DNA from: Xenophilus sp. Marseille-Q4582
Lineage (GTDB): Bacteria; Pseudomonadota; Gammaproteobacteria; Burkholderiales; Burkholderiaceae_C
Reading direction: 5' to 3'
Assembly (NCBI RefSeq): GCF_916700565.1
Contig: NZ_CAKAKO010000001.1
Coordinates: 310,001 to 374,000, forward strand
DNA: 64,000 nt
In this document: positions 57,252 to 64,000 of the stretch, one piece after another
Numbering within the stretch: the stretch's first letter is position 1
Layout of the letters: each line of letters opens with the position of its first letter
Notes under the pieces: model-generated
What the model was told of the DNA's origin: nothing
The model's database searches: none
What the model saw: only the letters and a program-made list of their open reading frames with translations
Made by a program: the position numbers and the translations under genes

Positions 57252-58507
57252 GCGCCTCGCCCGCGGTGTCCGTGCCGCTGCGCGCGGCCACGCCCGAGGG
57301 TGCGCCGCATGCGCACGACGTGATGCACTGGATGCGGCCCGGCACGCTGCAGTTCCAGGCGCTGCCACCGCTGTCGCTGTACATCCACCTGCCCTGGTGC
57401 CTGCGCAAATGCCCGTACTGCGATTTCAACTCGCACGAGTCGCGCACCGGCGCCGACGGGCTGCCCGAGGCGCAATACATCGATGCGCTGATCGCGGACC
57501 TGGACGCCTCGCTGCCGCTGGTGTGGGGCCGGCCCGTGCACAGCATCTTCATCGGCGGCGGCACGCCCAGCCTGTTCTCGCCGGCCGCCGTCGACCGGCT
57601 GCTCGGCGATGTGCGCGCGCGGCTCAAGCTGGAGCCCGGCTGCGAGATCACGCTGGAAGCCAATCCCGGTACCTTCGAGCGCCACCGCTTCCGCGCCTAC
57701 CGCGCGGCGGGCGTCACGCGCCTGTCCGTGGGTGTGCAGAGCTTCAACGACGCGCACCTGCAGGCGCTGGGCCGCGTGCACGACCGCGCGCAGGCCATCG
57801 CGGCGCTCGAAGAAGCGGCGCAGGCCTTCGACACCTTCAACCTCGACCTCATGTACGCGCTGCCGGGCCAGAACCTGGCGGGCCTCGACGCGGACCTCGA
57901 CCAGGCGCTGGCGCTTGCGCCGCCGCACCTGTCGGTCTACCACCTCACCATCGAGCCCAACACCTTCTTCGCCAAGCACCCGCCCGCGCTGCCCGAGGAC
58001 GACATCGCCTACGCGATGCTGGACCGCATTACCGAGCGCACCGCGGCGCACGGCCTGCAGCGCTACGAAGTGTCGGCCTATGCGCAGGACGGCCACCGCT
58101 GCGCGCACAACCTCAACTACTGGCAGTTCGGCGACTACCTGGGCTTGGGCGCGGGCGCGCACGGCAAGCTCACGTTCGCGCATCGGGTGCTGCGCCAAGT
58201 GCGCTTTCGCGAACCGCGCCTGTACATGGAACGCGCGATGGCGGGCAACGCCGTGGCGCAGGCCGAAGAAGTGGGCCGCGCCGACCTGCTTTTCGAATAC
58301 ATGCTCAACGCGCTGCGCCTGCGCGAAGGCTTTGCGCTGGCCCAGTTCAGCGAGCGCACGGGCCTGCCCGTCAGCACCATCCAGCGCCCCTTGCAGGAGG
58401 CCGAGCGCAAGGGCCTGATCGGGCGTGCCCTGCACCGCGTCTGGCCCACCGCGCGCGGGCTCGATTTCCTCAGCGACCTGCAGAGCCTTTTCCTGCCCGA
58501 GGAATGA
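57248..58507 (+). CDS. hemW: HemW-like radical SAM heme chaperone
   Basis: A 419-residue radical SAM protein formerly called oxygen-independent coproporphyrinogen oxidase-like. The cluster motif is CLRKCPYC within LYIHLPWCLRKCPYCDFNSH, followed by SIFIGGGTPSLFS and GVQSFNDAHLQALGRVH. It lacks the N-terminal part needed for HemN catalysis and so is better assigned to HemW, which handles heme. An N-terminal extension of about 35 residues is present. The start at 57248 overlaps the rdgB stop (ATGA). Confidence 0.93.
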   Translation: MSASPAVSVPLRAATPEGAPHAHDVMHWMRPGTLQFQALPPLSLYIHLPWCLRKCPYCDFNSHESRTGADGLPEAQYIDALIADLDASLPLVWGRPVHSIFIGGGTPSLFSPAAVDRLLGDVRARLKLEPGCEITLEANPGTFERHRFRAYRAAGVTRLSVGVQSFNDAHLQALGRVHDRAQAIAALEEAAQAFDTFNLDLMYALPGQNLAGLDADLDQALALAPPHLSVYHLTIEPNTFFAKHPPALPEDDIAYAMLDRITERTAAHGLQRYEVSAYAQDGHRCAHNLNYWQFGDYLGLGAGAHGKLTFAHRVLRQVRFREPRLYMERAMAGNAVAQAEEVGRADLLFEYMLNALRLREGFALAQFSERTGLPVSTIQRPLQEAERKGLIGRALHRVWPTARGLDFLSDLQSLFLPEE

Positions 58508-58554
58508 GGCAGCCGAGCCATGAGAGCAGCGAGGACGCCTAGAATGCGCGGCCC

Positions 58555-58642
58555 GGAGACTTGGGTGAGTGGTTTAAACCAGCAGTCTTGAAAACTGCCG
58601 ACGGGCAACCGTCCGTGAGTTCGAATCTCACAGTCTCCGCCA
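58555..58642 (+). tRNA. tRNA-Ser (anticodon UGA)
   Basis: An 88-base class II tRNA with encoded CCA. The acceptor GGAGACT pairs with AGTCTCC; the anticodon stem CAGT/ACTG holds loop CTTGAAA (UGA); a long variable arm (CGACGGGCAACCGTCC) follows; the T arm GTGAG-TTCGAAT-CTCAC is perfect. TAGAAT at 58540-58545 could be its -10. Gene order and sequence character change right after its 3' end. Confidence 0.96.
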
Positions 58643-58713
58643 GTTACCTAATAAAAACAACAGCTTAGGAATTTTTTTTGGGTTTGTCCCACAAAAAGTA
58701 CCACATAAAACAA

Positions 58714-58743
58714 GCCCACATCGGATCCCGATGTGGGCTTTTT
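58714..58743 (+). terminator. Rho-independent terminator downstream of tRNA-Ser
   Basis: GCCCACATCGG-ATC-CCGATGTGGGC is a perfect 11-bp stem followed by TTTTTC and preceded by an A-rich tract, so it could act on both strands. It lies 71 bases after the tRNA. Confidence 0.88.
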
Positions 58744-58819
58744 CTTTGGCTTTTTGCCGTTCAAGAGCGGCCACGATGCGTGCCGGCGCATGCGGCAAGA
58801 GCCATGAGGCCAGATCTTT

Positions 58820-58932
58820 CATCATCGCCTCGGCGGCGCTGGCCAAGACGCCGACGGCAGTTGCCGGAGCGGGCTGGCTTCGATACGCACCTGGTCAAGC
58901 CTGTGGACATCGCTGTGTTGCGGACCTTGCCT
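58820..58932 (+). pseudogene. Remnant of a response-regulator receiver domain
   Basis: The frame in 58859-58932 encodes RQLPERAGFDTHLVKPVD, the C-terminal signature of a CheY-like receiver (phospho-site Lys in LVKP followed by the alpha5 start). Just upstream another frame reads GQDAD, so the two parts are joined by small frameshifts, and no N-terminal half with the phospho-Asp is present. It is probably the tail of an eroded hybrid kinase or regulator gene. Confidence 0.6.
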
Positions 58933-59154
58933 CTGCCACGGCCGGGCGCAGTTGAGGCGAAGGGCACACAGCGTCAAGCAGTGGCAGGCTCCCCGGCCTG
59001 GAACGTGAACAGCTTCGGCGACGCCCTTTCATGCAAGAGTTGCATGATGCGCCACCGCCCACTGGACGGTCACGCAGCGCCCCGAGGCAGGCGGCCGGCT
59101 GAGCACTCCTGACCGCGCCGGCCGACGCAAGCCGGACATGTGCGGCATGCAAGC

Positions 59155-59604
59155 TCAGGCTCTGGCGCGCGGCTTCAAGCGGAAGCTGATGCCGAGCCGG
59201 TTGATTGCGTTCATCGCCGCAATGGTCAAGGTCAAGTCCACCAAGTCCTTCTCGCCGAAAGCGGCCAACGCGGCCGCATAGGCGGCATCAGAGGCATGCG
59301 TCTCGCTTACACGCGTGACCTCCTCAGACCAAGCCAGCGCGGCAAGCTCCTGCTCGGTAAAGAGGTACTGGGCCTCGTGCCAGACCGGGACCAGCATGAC
59401 CTTGTCGATCGACACGCCTTCCTTGATCAGATCGCGGGAGTGAATGTCGATACAGTGAGCGCACCCATTGATCTGCGACACGCGCAAGAACACCAAGTGG
59501 ACGAGCGTGCTCGGGAGATTCGTGTCGTTCACGACGTAGTGATGCAGGGTACCGACTGCCTTTGCACCTTCGGGGGAAACAGCAAACCAGTTCGCGCGAT
59601 TCAT
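59155..59604 (-). CDS. AhpD/carboxymuconolactone decarboxylase-family protein
   Basis: A 149-residue AhpD-like protein. The redox motif C-x2-C-x3-H is seen as CAHCIDIHSRDL (Cys48, Cys51, His55), the arrangement used for peroxide reduction by this family. LAALAWSEEVTRVSETHASD and AINRLGISFRL complete the fold. It is alone on the minus strand inside the gene-poor segment. Neighbours give no hint of its reductant or substrate; similar orphan genes are often regulated by oxidative-stress regulators. Confidence 0.9.
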   Translation of the reverse strand: MNRANWFAVSPEGAKAVGTLHHYVVNDTNLPSTLVHLVFLRVSQINGCAHCIDIHSRDLIKEGVSIDKVMLVPVWHEAQYLFTEQELAALAWSEEVTRVSETHASDAAYAAALAAFGEKDLVDLTLTIAAMNAINRLGISFRLKPRARA

Positions 59605-60099
59605 CAGAACAGTCCTTTCAGCATGTGGCGTTGATAGCCAGGGTCGGCTATTGAACCGAAGACGGATGACGTCTCAGCTTTGCGACATCCCTGAGTCGAC
59701 CGCCATCCGTCCTATGACCACCGCAACGTCCAGGATGGCTTTGAGTCAAATGAAGACTGTGAGCGGCCGGTCGCGCATCCAGCGTCGAAAGACTGTTTCC
59801 AGCGAGAGCAGACACTAGGGCCACCGACCAAGCCCGACGCGTTTCAGGAACGGCCGAGCAGCGGGAGTGTGCCCGAAGCGGACGTAGCACTTCTCCTATG
59901 CCGGTCGTTCGTTCGCGAATGCAGTTACATGACCGGATCAAGCCATACCGCAGCGCATCGAGAACGGCCTCACCCAGGCCGATGTGTACGGCGTTTCGGT
60001 GGGATCGGCCAGAACGTCAAGTCTTTCACCGCTGCGCGCCGCAACTCGATCGGCTCAGTGACGCAACTGAGCACTGACGCGGCTACGCCGGCAGTTCCG
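59605..60099. other. Non-coding or eroded segment
   Basis: About 495 bases without a supported gene. Short open frames exist on both strands, but none shows a known motif or a ribosome-binding site. The composition is less GC-rich than the core genome. It may hold the promoter of the AhpD-like gene at its left end. Confidence 0.5.
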
Positions 60100-60303
60100 C
60101 GGGACATCGTGCAGCGCTTTCTCTATCGCCGGGCCCGCAAGGTTGAACCATTGCGGCGTCAAATGAATGTGCAGCATGGCCTCGGGCGGGAAGGGCGGGC
60201 GGCCACGCTTGCCTTCGGGCAGGTACGGAAAGACCAGCGCCACCAGATCGGACCACGGCACCCTGCAATTCATCTTTTCGAGGAACTCGCGTGTTGATTC
60301 ATG
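60100..60303 (-). pseudogene. IS5-family transposase, N-terminal fragment
   Basis: The minus strand encodes REFLEKMNCRVPWSDLVALV and, later, PPEAMLHIHLTPQWFNLAGP and AIEKALHDVP, which match the N-terminal DUF772-type region of IS5 transposases. The DDE catalytic domain is missing, and the frame runs into unrelated sequence at about 60100. No inverted repeats can be recognised. This is a dead insertion-sequence remnant. Confidence 0.8.
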
Positions 60304-60367
60304 CCGCCGATCCTCTCTGCACTTCAGCCACACACCAAGCACCGGGGGCACACTGTGCAGATCTTCT

Positions 60368-61042
60368 TTAGAGGAACACGCTGCTCCACACTACCTTGCC
60401 CAACAGGTGAATTTCCTTTGTAGGCACGGTGAACTCACGGTGGCTGGGGTTGTCCGCCAAGACGCGCACAAGGGAGCCTACCTCTAACTGCAGTCTTCGC
60501 AGGAGCGTGACGTCACTGTCGCGCAACAAGTAAATGCCGTCGTCTTCGACACTGGTCTGCGACAGGTCGATGAGGACCACCGCCCCAGCGCGCAACGTGG
60601 GCGCCATGCTGTCGCCGCGCACCTCCATGGCAACCAGATTGCTGATATCCAACCCGTTCTTGCTCAACCAGCGGAAGCAAAAGGCTTGGGCGGAGAAGTC
60701 TGTGCCCTGCACTGGCGATACGACATCAGGCACAGCCCCCATGGGTAGCAATGGGAGTTTGCGCAAGGTTCCCCAACCCTGGCCCTCCTGCGCCTGCATG
60801 CTGCCGACTCCGGATGCCAACCACTCCACGGATGTCTGCGTGGCCTGGGCCAAGGCCAGCAGAACTTTCCGGGATGGATCACCGCCGCTCAGATAGCGGC
60901 TCAGTCCGCTCTGGGAGATCCCCGCCCTGCGCGCCAGAGCACTGGCATTGCCTGCCAGATCGACGAGTTGCCGAAGCCGGCCGATGAACGCCGGGTCCAC
61001 GGATTCATGTAAAGGCTCGGTCTCTGGCGTCAAAGTCGTCAT
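60368..61042 (-). CDS. LexA/CI-like XRE repressor with S24 domain
   Basis: A 224-residue phage-type repressor. The N-terminal helix-turn-helix is ALARRAGISQSGLSRYLSGG (about 35-54). The C-terminal S24 domain has MEVRGDSMAPTLRAG with Ser145 in the normal nucleophile position. The catalytic Lys expected about 37 residues later falls in LLRRLQLEV, where Arg182 seems to replace it, and no Ala-Gly or Cys-Gly cleavage site is seen in the linker. It may therefore be a non-cleavable S24 regulator. The start at 61042 fits; the region between it and the divergent permease gene holds repeated motifs. Confidence 0.9.
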   Translation of the reverse strand: MTTLTPETEPLHESVDPAFIGRLRQLVDLAGNASALARRAGISQSGLSRYLSGGDPSRKVLLALAQATQTSVEWLASGVGSMQAQEGQGWGTLRKLPLLPMGAVPDVVSPVQGTDFSAQAFCFRWLSKNGLDISNLVAMEVRGDSMAPTLRAGAVVLIDLSQTSVEDDGIYLLRDSDVTLLRRLQLEVGSLVRVLADNPSHREFTVPTKEIHLLGKVVWSSVFL

Positions 61043-61108
61043 GGCGATCCCCGGTGACAAGTGTGTGCCGATTTTAGAAAGAGTGCGCCGCTCCGCACAT
61101 TCGATATC

Positions 61109-61169
61109 CGCTTTTCGCTTTTATTTATGCGTTTATGTTCCTTTATCGTGCGTTCATTAACTCTATAGT
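61109..61169. promoter_or_regulatory. AT-rich divergent control region with direct repeats
   Basis: Two CGCTTTT units lie at 61109 and 61116, and two GCGTTYAT units at 61129-61136 and 61150-61157, exactly 21 bases (two helix turns) apart. TATAGT (61164-61169) has TTTATC 16 bases upstream and would serve the permease genes. The tract is far more AT-rich than the surrounding genome. It could be bound by the S24 repressor. Confidence 0.45.
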
Positions 61170-61175
61170 GATTGA

Positions 61176-61976
61176 ATGTTTCGCAATAAAGATATTTTAT
61201 CTGCGATTAGTCAACAGCAGATGCGCCCACTGAAGAGGCTGGCAATTCCGGCCCTTCTGATCTTGCTCTGGCAATCGCTGACATCGCTCGGAGTGATTCC
61301 AGCGGCCGTGCTTGCGTCCCCTTTGCGTTCGCTGGAAGCCGGCTGGGCGCTGGCCAGCAGTGGGGCACTGGGTGACGCTCTGTGGCTATCACTGCGCCGC
61401 TCTTTCAGCGGCCTGGCCCTGGGCGCCGCCGCCGGCCTGGCTGCAGGCGTGGTGGCGGGATACTGGAGCTGGGGCGAGAACCTGATCGACGCGAACATGC
61501 AAATGCTGCGCGCCGTGCCCTTCGTGGCACTGGCGCCCGTGTTCATTGCCTGGTTCGGCATCGGCGAGGGGGTCAAGGTGGCAATCATTGCGTTTGCCAC
61601 CCTGTTTCCGGTCTATGTCGGCACTTATGAGGGCATCCGCGGGCTGGACCGTGGACTGCTGGAAGTCGCCCGCGTCACCGGCATGCGAACCTGGGACACG
61701 GTGCGCGAAATCATCGTGCCTGGCGCCTTGGCCTCCATCCTGCAAGGCTTTCGTTACGCGCTGACGCTGTCGGTCATTGCCCTCGTGATCGCCGAGCAAA
61801 TCAATGTGACTGGCGGCCTGGGCGCTCTGGCCTTCGATGCCCGCAAGTTCATGCAGACCGACGTGCTGGCCTTGTGCCTGTTGCTGTATGCCCTGCTGGG
61901 CGTGGCTGCGAATGCGCTGGCCCGCACCCTGGAAAGGCGGCTGCTGGCGTGGCGCCGCGAGGTGCACGCTGTATGA
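61176..61976 (+). CDS. SsuC-type ABC transporter permease, first
   Basis: A 266-residue inner-membrane permease of the nitrate/sulfonate/taurine type. It has six or so hydrophobic helices, RLAIPALLILLWQSLTSLGV near the start and the cytoplasmic loop EVARVTGMRTWDTVREIIVP that docks the ATPase. The ATG at 61176 lies only 6 bases after TATAGT and lacks a ribosome-binding site; the Met at 61221 (MRPLKRLAIP) would also give a complete permease. Its stop overlaps the next permease gene. Confidence 0.88.
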   Translation: MFRNKDILSAISQQQMRPLKRLAIPALLILLWQSLTSLGVIPAAVLASPLRSLEAGWALASSGALGDALWLSLRRSFSGLALGAAAGLAAGVVAGYWSWGENLIDANMQMLRAVPFVALAPVFIAWFGIGEGVKVAIIAFATLFPVYVGTYEGIRGLDRGLLEVARVTGMRTWDTVREIIVPGALASILQGFRYALTLSVIALVIAEQINVTGGLGALAFDARKFMQTDVLALCLLLYALLGVAANALARTLERRLLAWRREVHAV

Positions 61977-62803
61977 CGGCCGGAAGCTCTATCTCATCGC
62001 CGTCTCCCCGCGCCACGCGCCCGCCCCTGACGACGTGGCGGCAGGCCTTGTGGCGCCGCCGCAGGTTCAGCGGTCCGTTGCTGGTGCTGCTGGCCTGGTG
62101 GCTGGTGGGCGCCGCCCAATGGTTGCCGGCCTCCTTGCTGCCTCCCCTGGGGTCTGTGCTCCAGGCGGCGACGGAGTCCATCGGCAGCGGTGCGCTGCCC
62201 GCAGCGGCGGCGATCTCGGGCGGCCGGTTGCTGGCCGGCTTCGTGTTGGGCAGTGGGCTGGGCATCGTGCTCGGCCTCGTCAGCGGCCTGTCGCGGCATG
62301 GGGAGGACCTGCTGGACAGCACGCTGCAGGGCCTGCGTGCCATCCCTTTCCTGGCGCTGGCGCCCTTCTTCTCGCTGTGGTTCAGCGTGGATGAGGTGGC
62401 CAAGGTCGCCCTCGTGGCCTTTGGCGCCACCTTTCCGGCCTACCTGGGCACCGTGGCCGGCATCCGCGCCACGGACGTACGGCTGGTGGAGGCGGCCCGC
62501 GTGTGCGGCCTGAGCGCCCGCGAGCGGGTGCGCGAAGTCATCCTGCCGGGCGCATTCCCGGAGCTCCTGACGGGGCTGCGCATCGGCTTCAGTTGGGCGC
62601 TCGCCGCCCTGGTCTCGGCCGAGCTGACCAGTTCGTCGACAGGCATCGGTACGCTCATTGCCGAAGCCCGCGAATACGTGCAGACGGAACTGCTGTTCGT
62701 TTGTGTTCTCACCTATGCCCTGCTGGGCCTGGCGGCTGACACCGGATTGCGCCTCGTCGCACGGTGGCAGATGCCGTGGCGGCGTGTGTTCGGCGGCCAA
62801 TGA
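61973..62803 (+). CDS. SsuC-type ABC transporter permease, second
   Basis: A 276-residue permease homologous to the one before it, so the transporter probably uses a heterodimeric channel rather than the usual SsuC homodimer. It has LLVLLAWWLVGAAQWLPASL at the N-terminus, EAARVCGLSARERVREVILP as the ATPase-docking loop and a C-terminal helix before VFGGQ. ATGA overlaps couple it both to the previous permease and to the ATPase gene downstream. Confidence 0.93.
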   Translation: MTAGSSISSPSPRATRPPLTTWRQALWRRRRFSGPLLVLLAWWLVGAAQWLPASLLPPLGSVLQAATESIGSGALPAAAAISGGRLLAGFVLGSGLGIVLGLVSGLSRHGEDLLDSTLQGLRAIPFLALAPFFSLWFSVDEVAKVALVAFGATFPAYLGTVAGIRATDVRLVEAARVCGLSARERVREVILPGAFPELLTGLRIGFSWALAALVSAELTSSSTGIGTLIAEAREYVQTELLFVCVLTYALLGLAADTGLRLVARWQMPWRRVFGGQ

Positions 62804-63558
62804 CCATGACTCCTGTTTCTGAACCCGCGGGCGCCAACACGTCCGGCCTCCCGTCGACCGTGGTCCTGCGCGGCCTGCATCGCCAGTTCGGTAGTCGCAA
62901 GGTGCTGCGTGGGGTGGATCTCTCGCTGCGCTGCGGCGAATTCGTCGCGCTGCTGGGCCCCAGCGGCTGCGGAAAGTCCACACTGCTGCGGCAACTGGCG
63001 GCGCTGGATCAGCCAGATGCCGGCTCCGTGCAGGTGCCGGCGCGCGTCGGCGTGGTCTTCCAGGATGCCCGCCTGCTGCCCTGGCGCCGCGTATGGCAGA
63101 ACGTGGTGATGGGCGTGGGCCGGGACCAGCACCGCGCCCATGCAGCGCTCGCCGAAGTGGGTCTGCAGGCCCGCGCCGAGGACTGGCCCGGCACGCTGTC
63201 CGGGGGCGAGGCGCAGCGGGTTGCGCTGGCCCGGGCGCTGGTCCGTGAGCCCGAACTGCTGCTGCTCGACGAGCCCTTCGCAGCGCTCGATGCCCTGACC
63301 CGGCTGCGCATGCATGCGCTGGTGCTGGCCCTGTGGCGGCAGCACCAGCCCACTGTGCTGATGGTGACGCATGACGTTGACGAAGCGTTGCTGCTGGCCG
63401 ATCGCGTGCTGGTCATGCGCGAGGGCCACATCGTGCGGGACCAGCCACTGGACGCAGCCCGGCCGCGCGATCGCACCACCGCGGAATTCGAACAACTGAG
63501 GCGCCAGCTGCTGGTTGAACTCGGTCTTGAGGCGTCTTCCGTGCACGCGCCGGCATGA
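62800..63558 (+). CDS. SsuB-type ABC transporter ATP-binding protein
   Basis: A 252-residue ATPase of the nitrate/sulfonate/taurine class. Walker A is GPSGCGKSTLL, Q-loop VFQDARLLPWRRVWQN (SsuB/TauB-like), signature LSGGEAQRVALARAL, Walker B LLLLDEPFAALD and H-loop VTHDVDEAL. The start at 62800 overlaps the permease stop (ATGA); the Met two codons later is possible. The following gene starts 45 bases after the stop. Confidence 0.94.
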   Translation: MTMTPVSEPAGANTSGLPSTVVLRGLHRQFGSRKVLRGVDLSLRCGEFVALLGPSGCGKSTLLRQLAALDQPDAGSVQVPARVGVVFQDARLLPWRRVWQNVVMGVGRDQHRAHAALAEVGLQARAEDWPGTLSGGEAQRVALARALVREPELLLLDEPFAALDALTRLRMHALVLALWRQHQPTVLMVTHDVDEALLLADRVLVMREGHIVRDQPLDAARPRDRTTAEFEQLRRQLLVELGLEASSVHAPA

Positions 63559-63603
63559 CGAACTGTCCCACCACCTTCCTTTTCCAATCCTGAGCTCACA
63601 CAC

Positions 63604-64000
63604 ATGAACACCGTTGCCAACTCGGCCGACACCCAGGCGCCCCTACAGGTCTGGTACTCCCGCTGCCCCGTGCCCACCCCGTTTGCCGTCGCACTCAAGC
63701 TGGGGTGGCTGCAGCACGCCCTGGAAGCGCAAGACGCGCCCGGCCGCTACGAATGGTGCTCGCTGGGCGACTCCCGCGACGAGCGCATCCGGGCGGCCCA
63801 CTACACGCACGCCCATGTCGATGTGTTCCGCCACGGCGGCAACATCCCGCCCATCTGGGCACGCGCCCACGGCGCGGACACGCGCCTGATCGGCATCTCC
63901 TGGGTCACCATGCGCCAGCAGGTGCAGGTGCTGGCGGACAGCGGCATTCGCAGTCCCGCGGACCTCAAGGGGAAGCGGCTGCTGATTCAGCGCAACGACA
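63604..64000 (+). CDS. DszB-like sulfinate desulfinase or ABC binding-protein homologue, 3' end beyond the window
   Basis: The first 132 residues of a protein in the periplasmic-binding-protein fold. No signal peptide is present (MNTVANSADTQAPLQVWYSR), so it is expected in the cytoplasm. Aligned by eye with Rhodococcus DszB (catalytic Cys27, His60, Arg70), this protein has YSRCPVP (Cys21) for YSNCPVP, HYTHAHVDVFR (His66, Arg76) for HFTYDQPAYTR, and GGNIPP for GGEIPP. The His-to-Arg spacing of 10 is the same. DszB converts 2-(2'-hydroxyphenyl)benzene sulfinate to hydroxybiphenyl and sulfite. A desulfinase role here is inferred; a binding-protein role would need an export signal. Confidence 0.8.
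   Translation, partial: MNTVANSADTQAPLQVWYSRCPVPTPFAVALKLGWLQHALEAQDAPGRYEWCSLGDSRDERIRAAHYTHAHVDVFRHGGNIPPIWARAHGADTRLIGISWVTMRQQVQVLADSGIRSPADLKGKRLLIQRND

Larger units (their letters stand above)
58643..59154. other. Gene-poor segment next to tRNA-Ser
   Basis: This 512-base stretch begins with an AT-rich 60 bases, then the terminator at 58714-58743 and a decayed receiver-domain fragment (58820-58932). Nothing else can be supported. No second copy of the tRNA 3' end is seen in the window. Confidence 0.6.

Noticed and set aside
58628-58846. 72-residue minus-strand frame after tRNA-Ser
   Set aside because: It crosses the terminator hairpin and lacks a ribosome-binding site or any motif; an integrase tail was considered but no catalytic Tyr region is visible.
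59648-59941. 97-residue minus-strand frame
   Set aside because: No family, no ribosome-binding site and ordinary random composition.

Overview
The window is a very GC-rich (about 70 % by eye), densely coded stretch of a betaproteobacterial chromosome. The gene families and their neighbourhoods (yicC-gmk-rpoZ next to spoT; a Ser/Thr kinase and PP2C beside rph-rdgB-hemW; TPR protein-lolB-ispE-tRNA-Gln-prs-rplY-pth; pxpBCA-pcp) point to Burkholderiales, probably Comamonadaceae. This is inferred from gene content; no species can be named from the sequence alone.

Layout. 1-848: 3' part of a LysR regulator. 867-5089 (minus): trehalose block otsB / GH15 glycosidase / otsA. 5223-9200 (minus): cca, a small secreted charged protein, a glutathione transferase, an MgtC-like protein and an MscS channel. 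9321-13046: soluble lytic transglycosylase divergent from 5-formyl-THF cyclo-ligase, an Mpo1-like membrane protein and a lone FHA protein. 13163-17202: ftsY (reading frame interrupted in its N-terminal domain) divergent from two M16 peptidases. 17456-19742: BON lipoprotein and an ArgP/LysG-LysE regulator/exporter pair with a perfect operator-like palindrome between them. 19765-24217: rsmD, coaD and the 5-oxoproline operon pxpB-pxpC-pxpA-pcp. 24251-32419 (minus): a NYN protein and a complete dipeptide-type ABC importer with two tandem binding proteins. 32602-39612: ferredoxin, DUF4124-like protein, pth, rplY, prs, tRNA-Gln, ispE, lolB and a TPR protein. 39775-49493: mutM, a dynamin-like GTPase, mutY, rapZ, recN, nadK, hrcA, tRNA-Ile2(CAU), tRNA-Arg(ACG) and greB. 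49525-58507: spoT, rpoZ, gmk, yicC, a Ser/Thr kinase, PP2C, rph, rdgB and hemW. 58555-58642: tRNA-Ser(UGA).

Downstream of tRNA-Ser the character changes. About 2.5 kb (58643-61175) is sparse and degraded: a remnant of a response-regulator receiver domain, a truncated IS5-type transposase, an AhpD-like protein and a LexA-like S24 repressor that lacks the usual autocleavage features. It looks like an old insertion site at a tRNA gene.

The window ends inside the most interesting locus (61176-64000): two overlapping SsuC-type permeases, an SsuB-type ATPase and the start of a cytoplasmic-looking protein that resembles the DszB sulfinate desulfinase rather than a periplasmic binding protein. The DszB catalytic Cys, His and Arg can all be placed in it. 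I read this as a candidate organosulfur uptake and desulfination operon continuing past the window edge.
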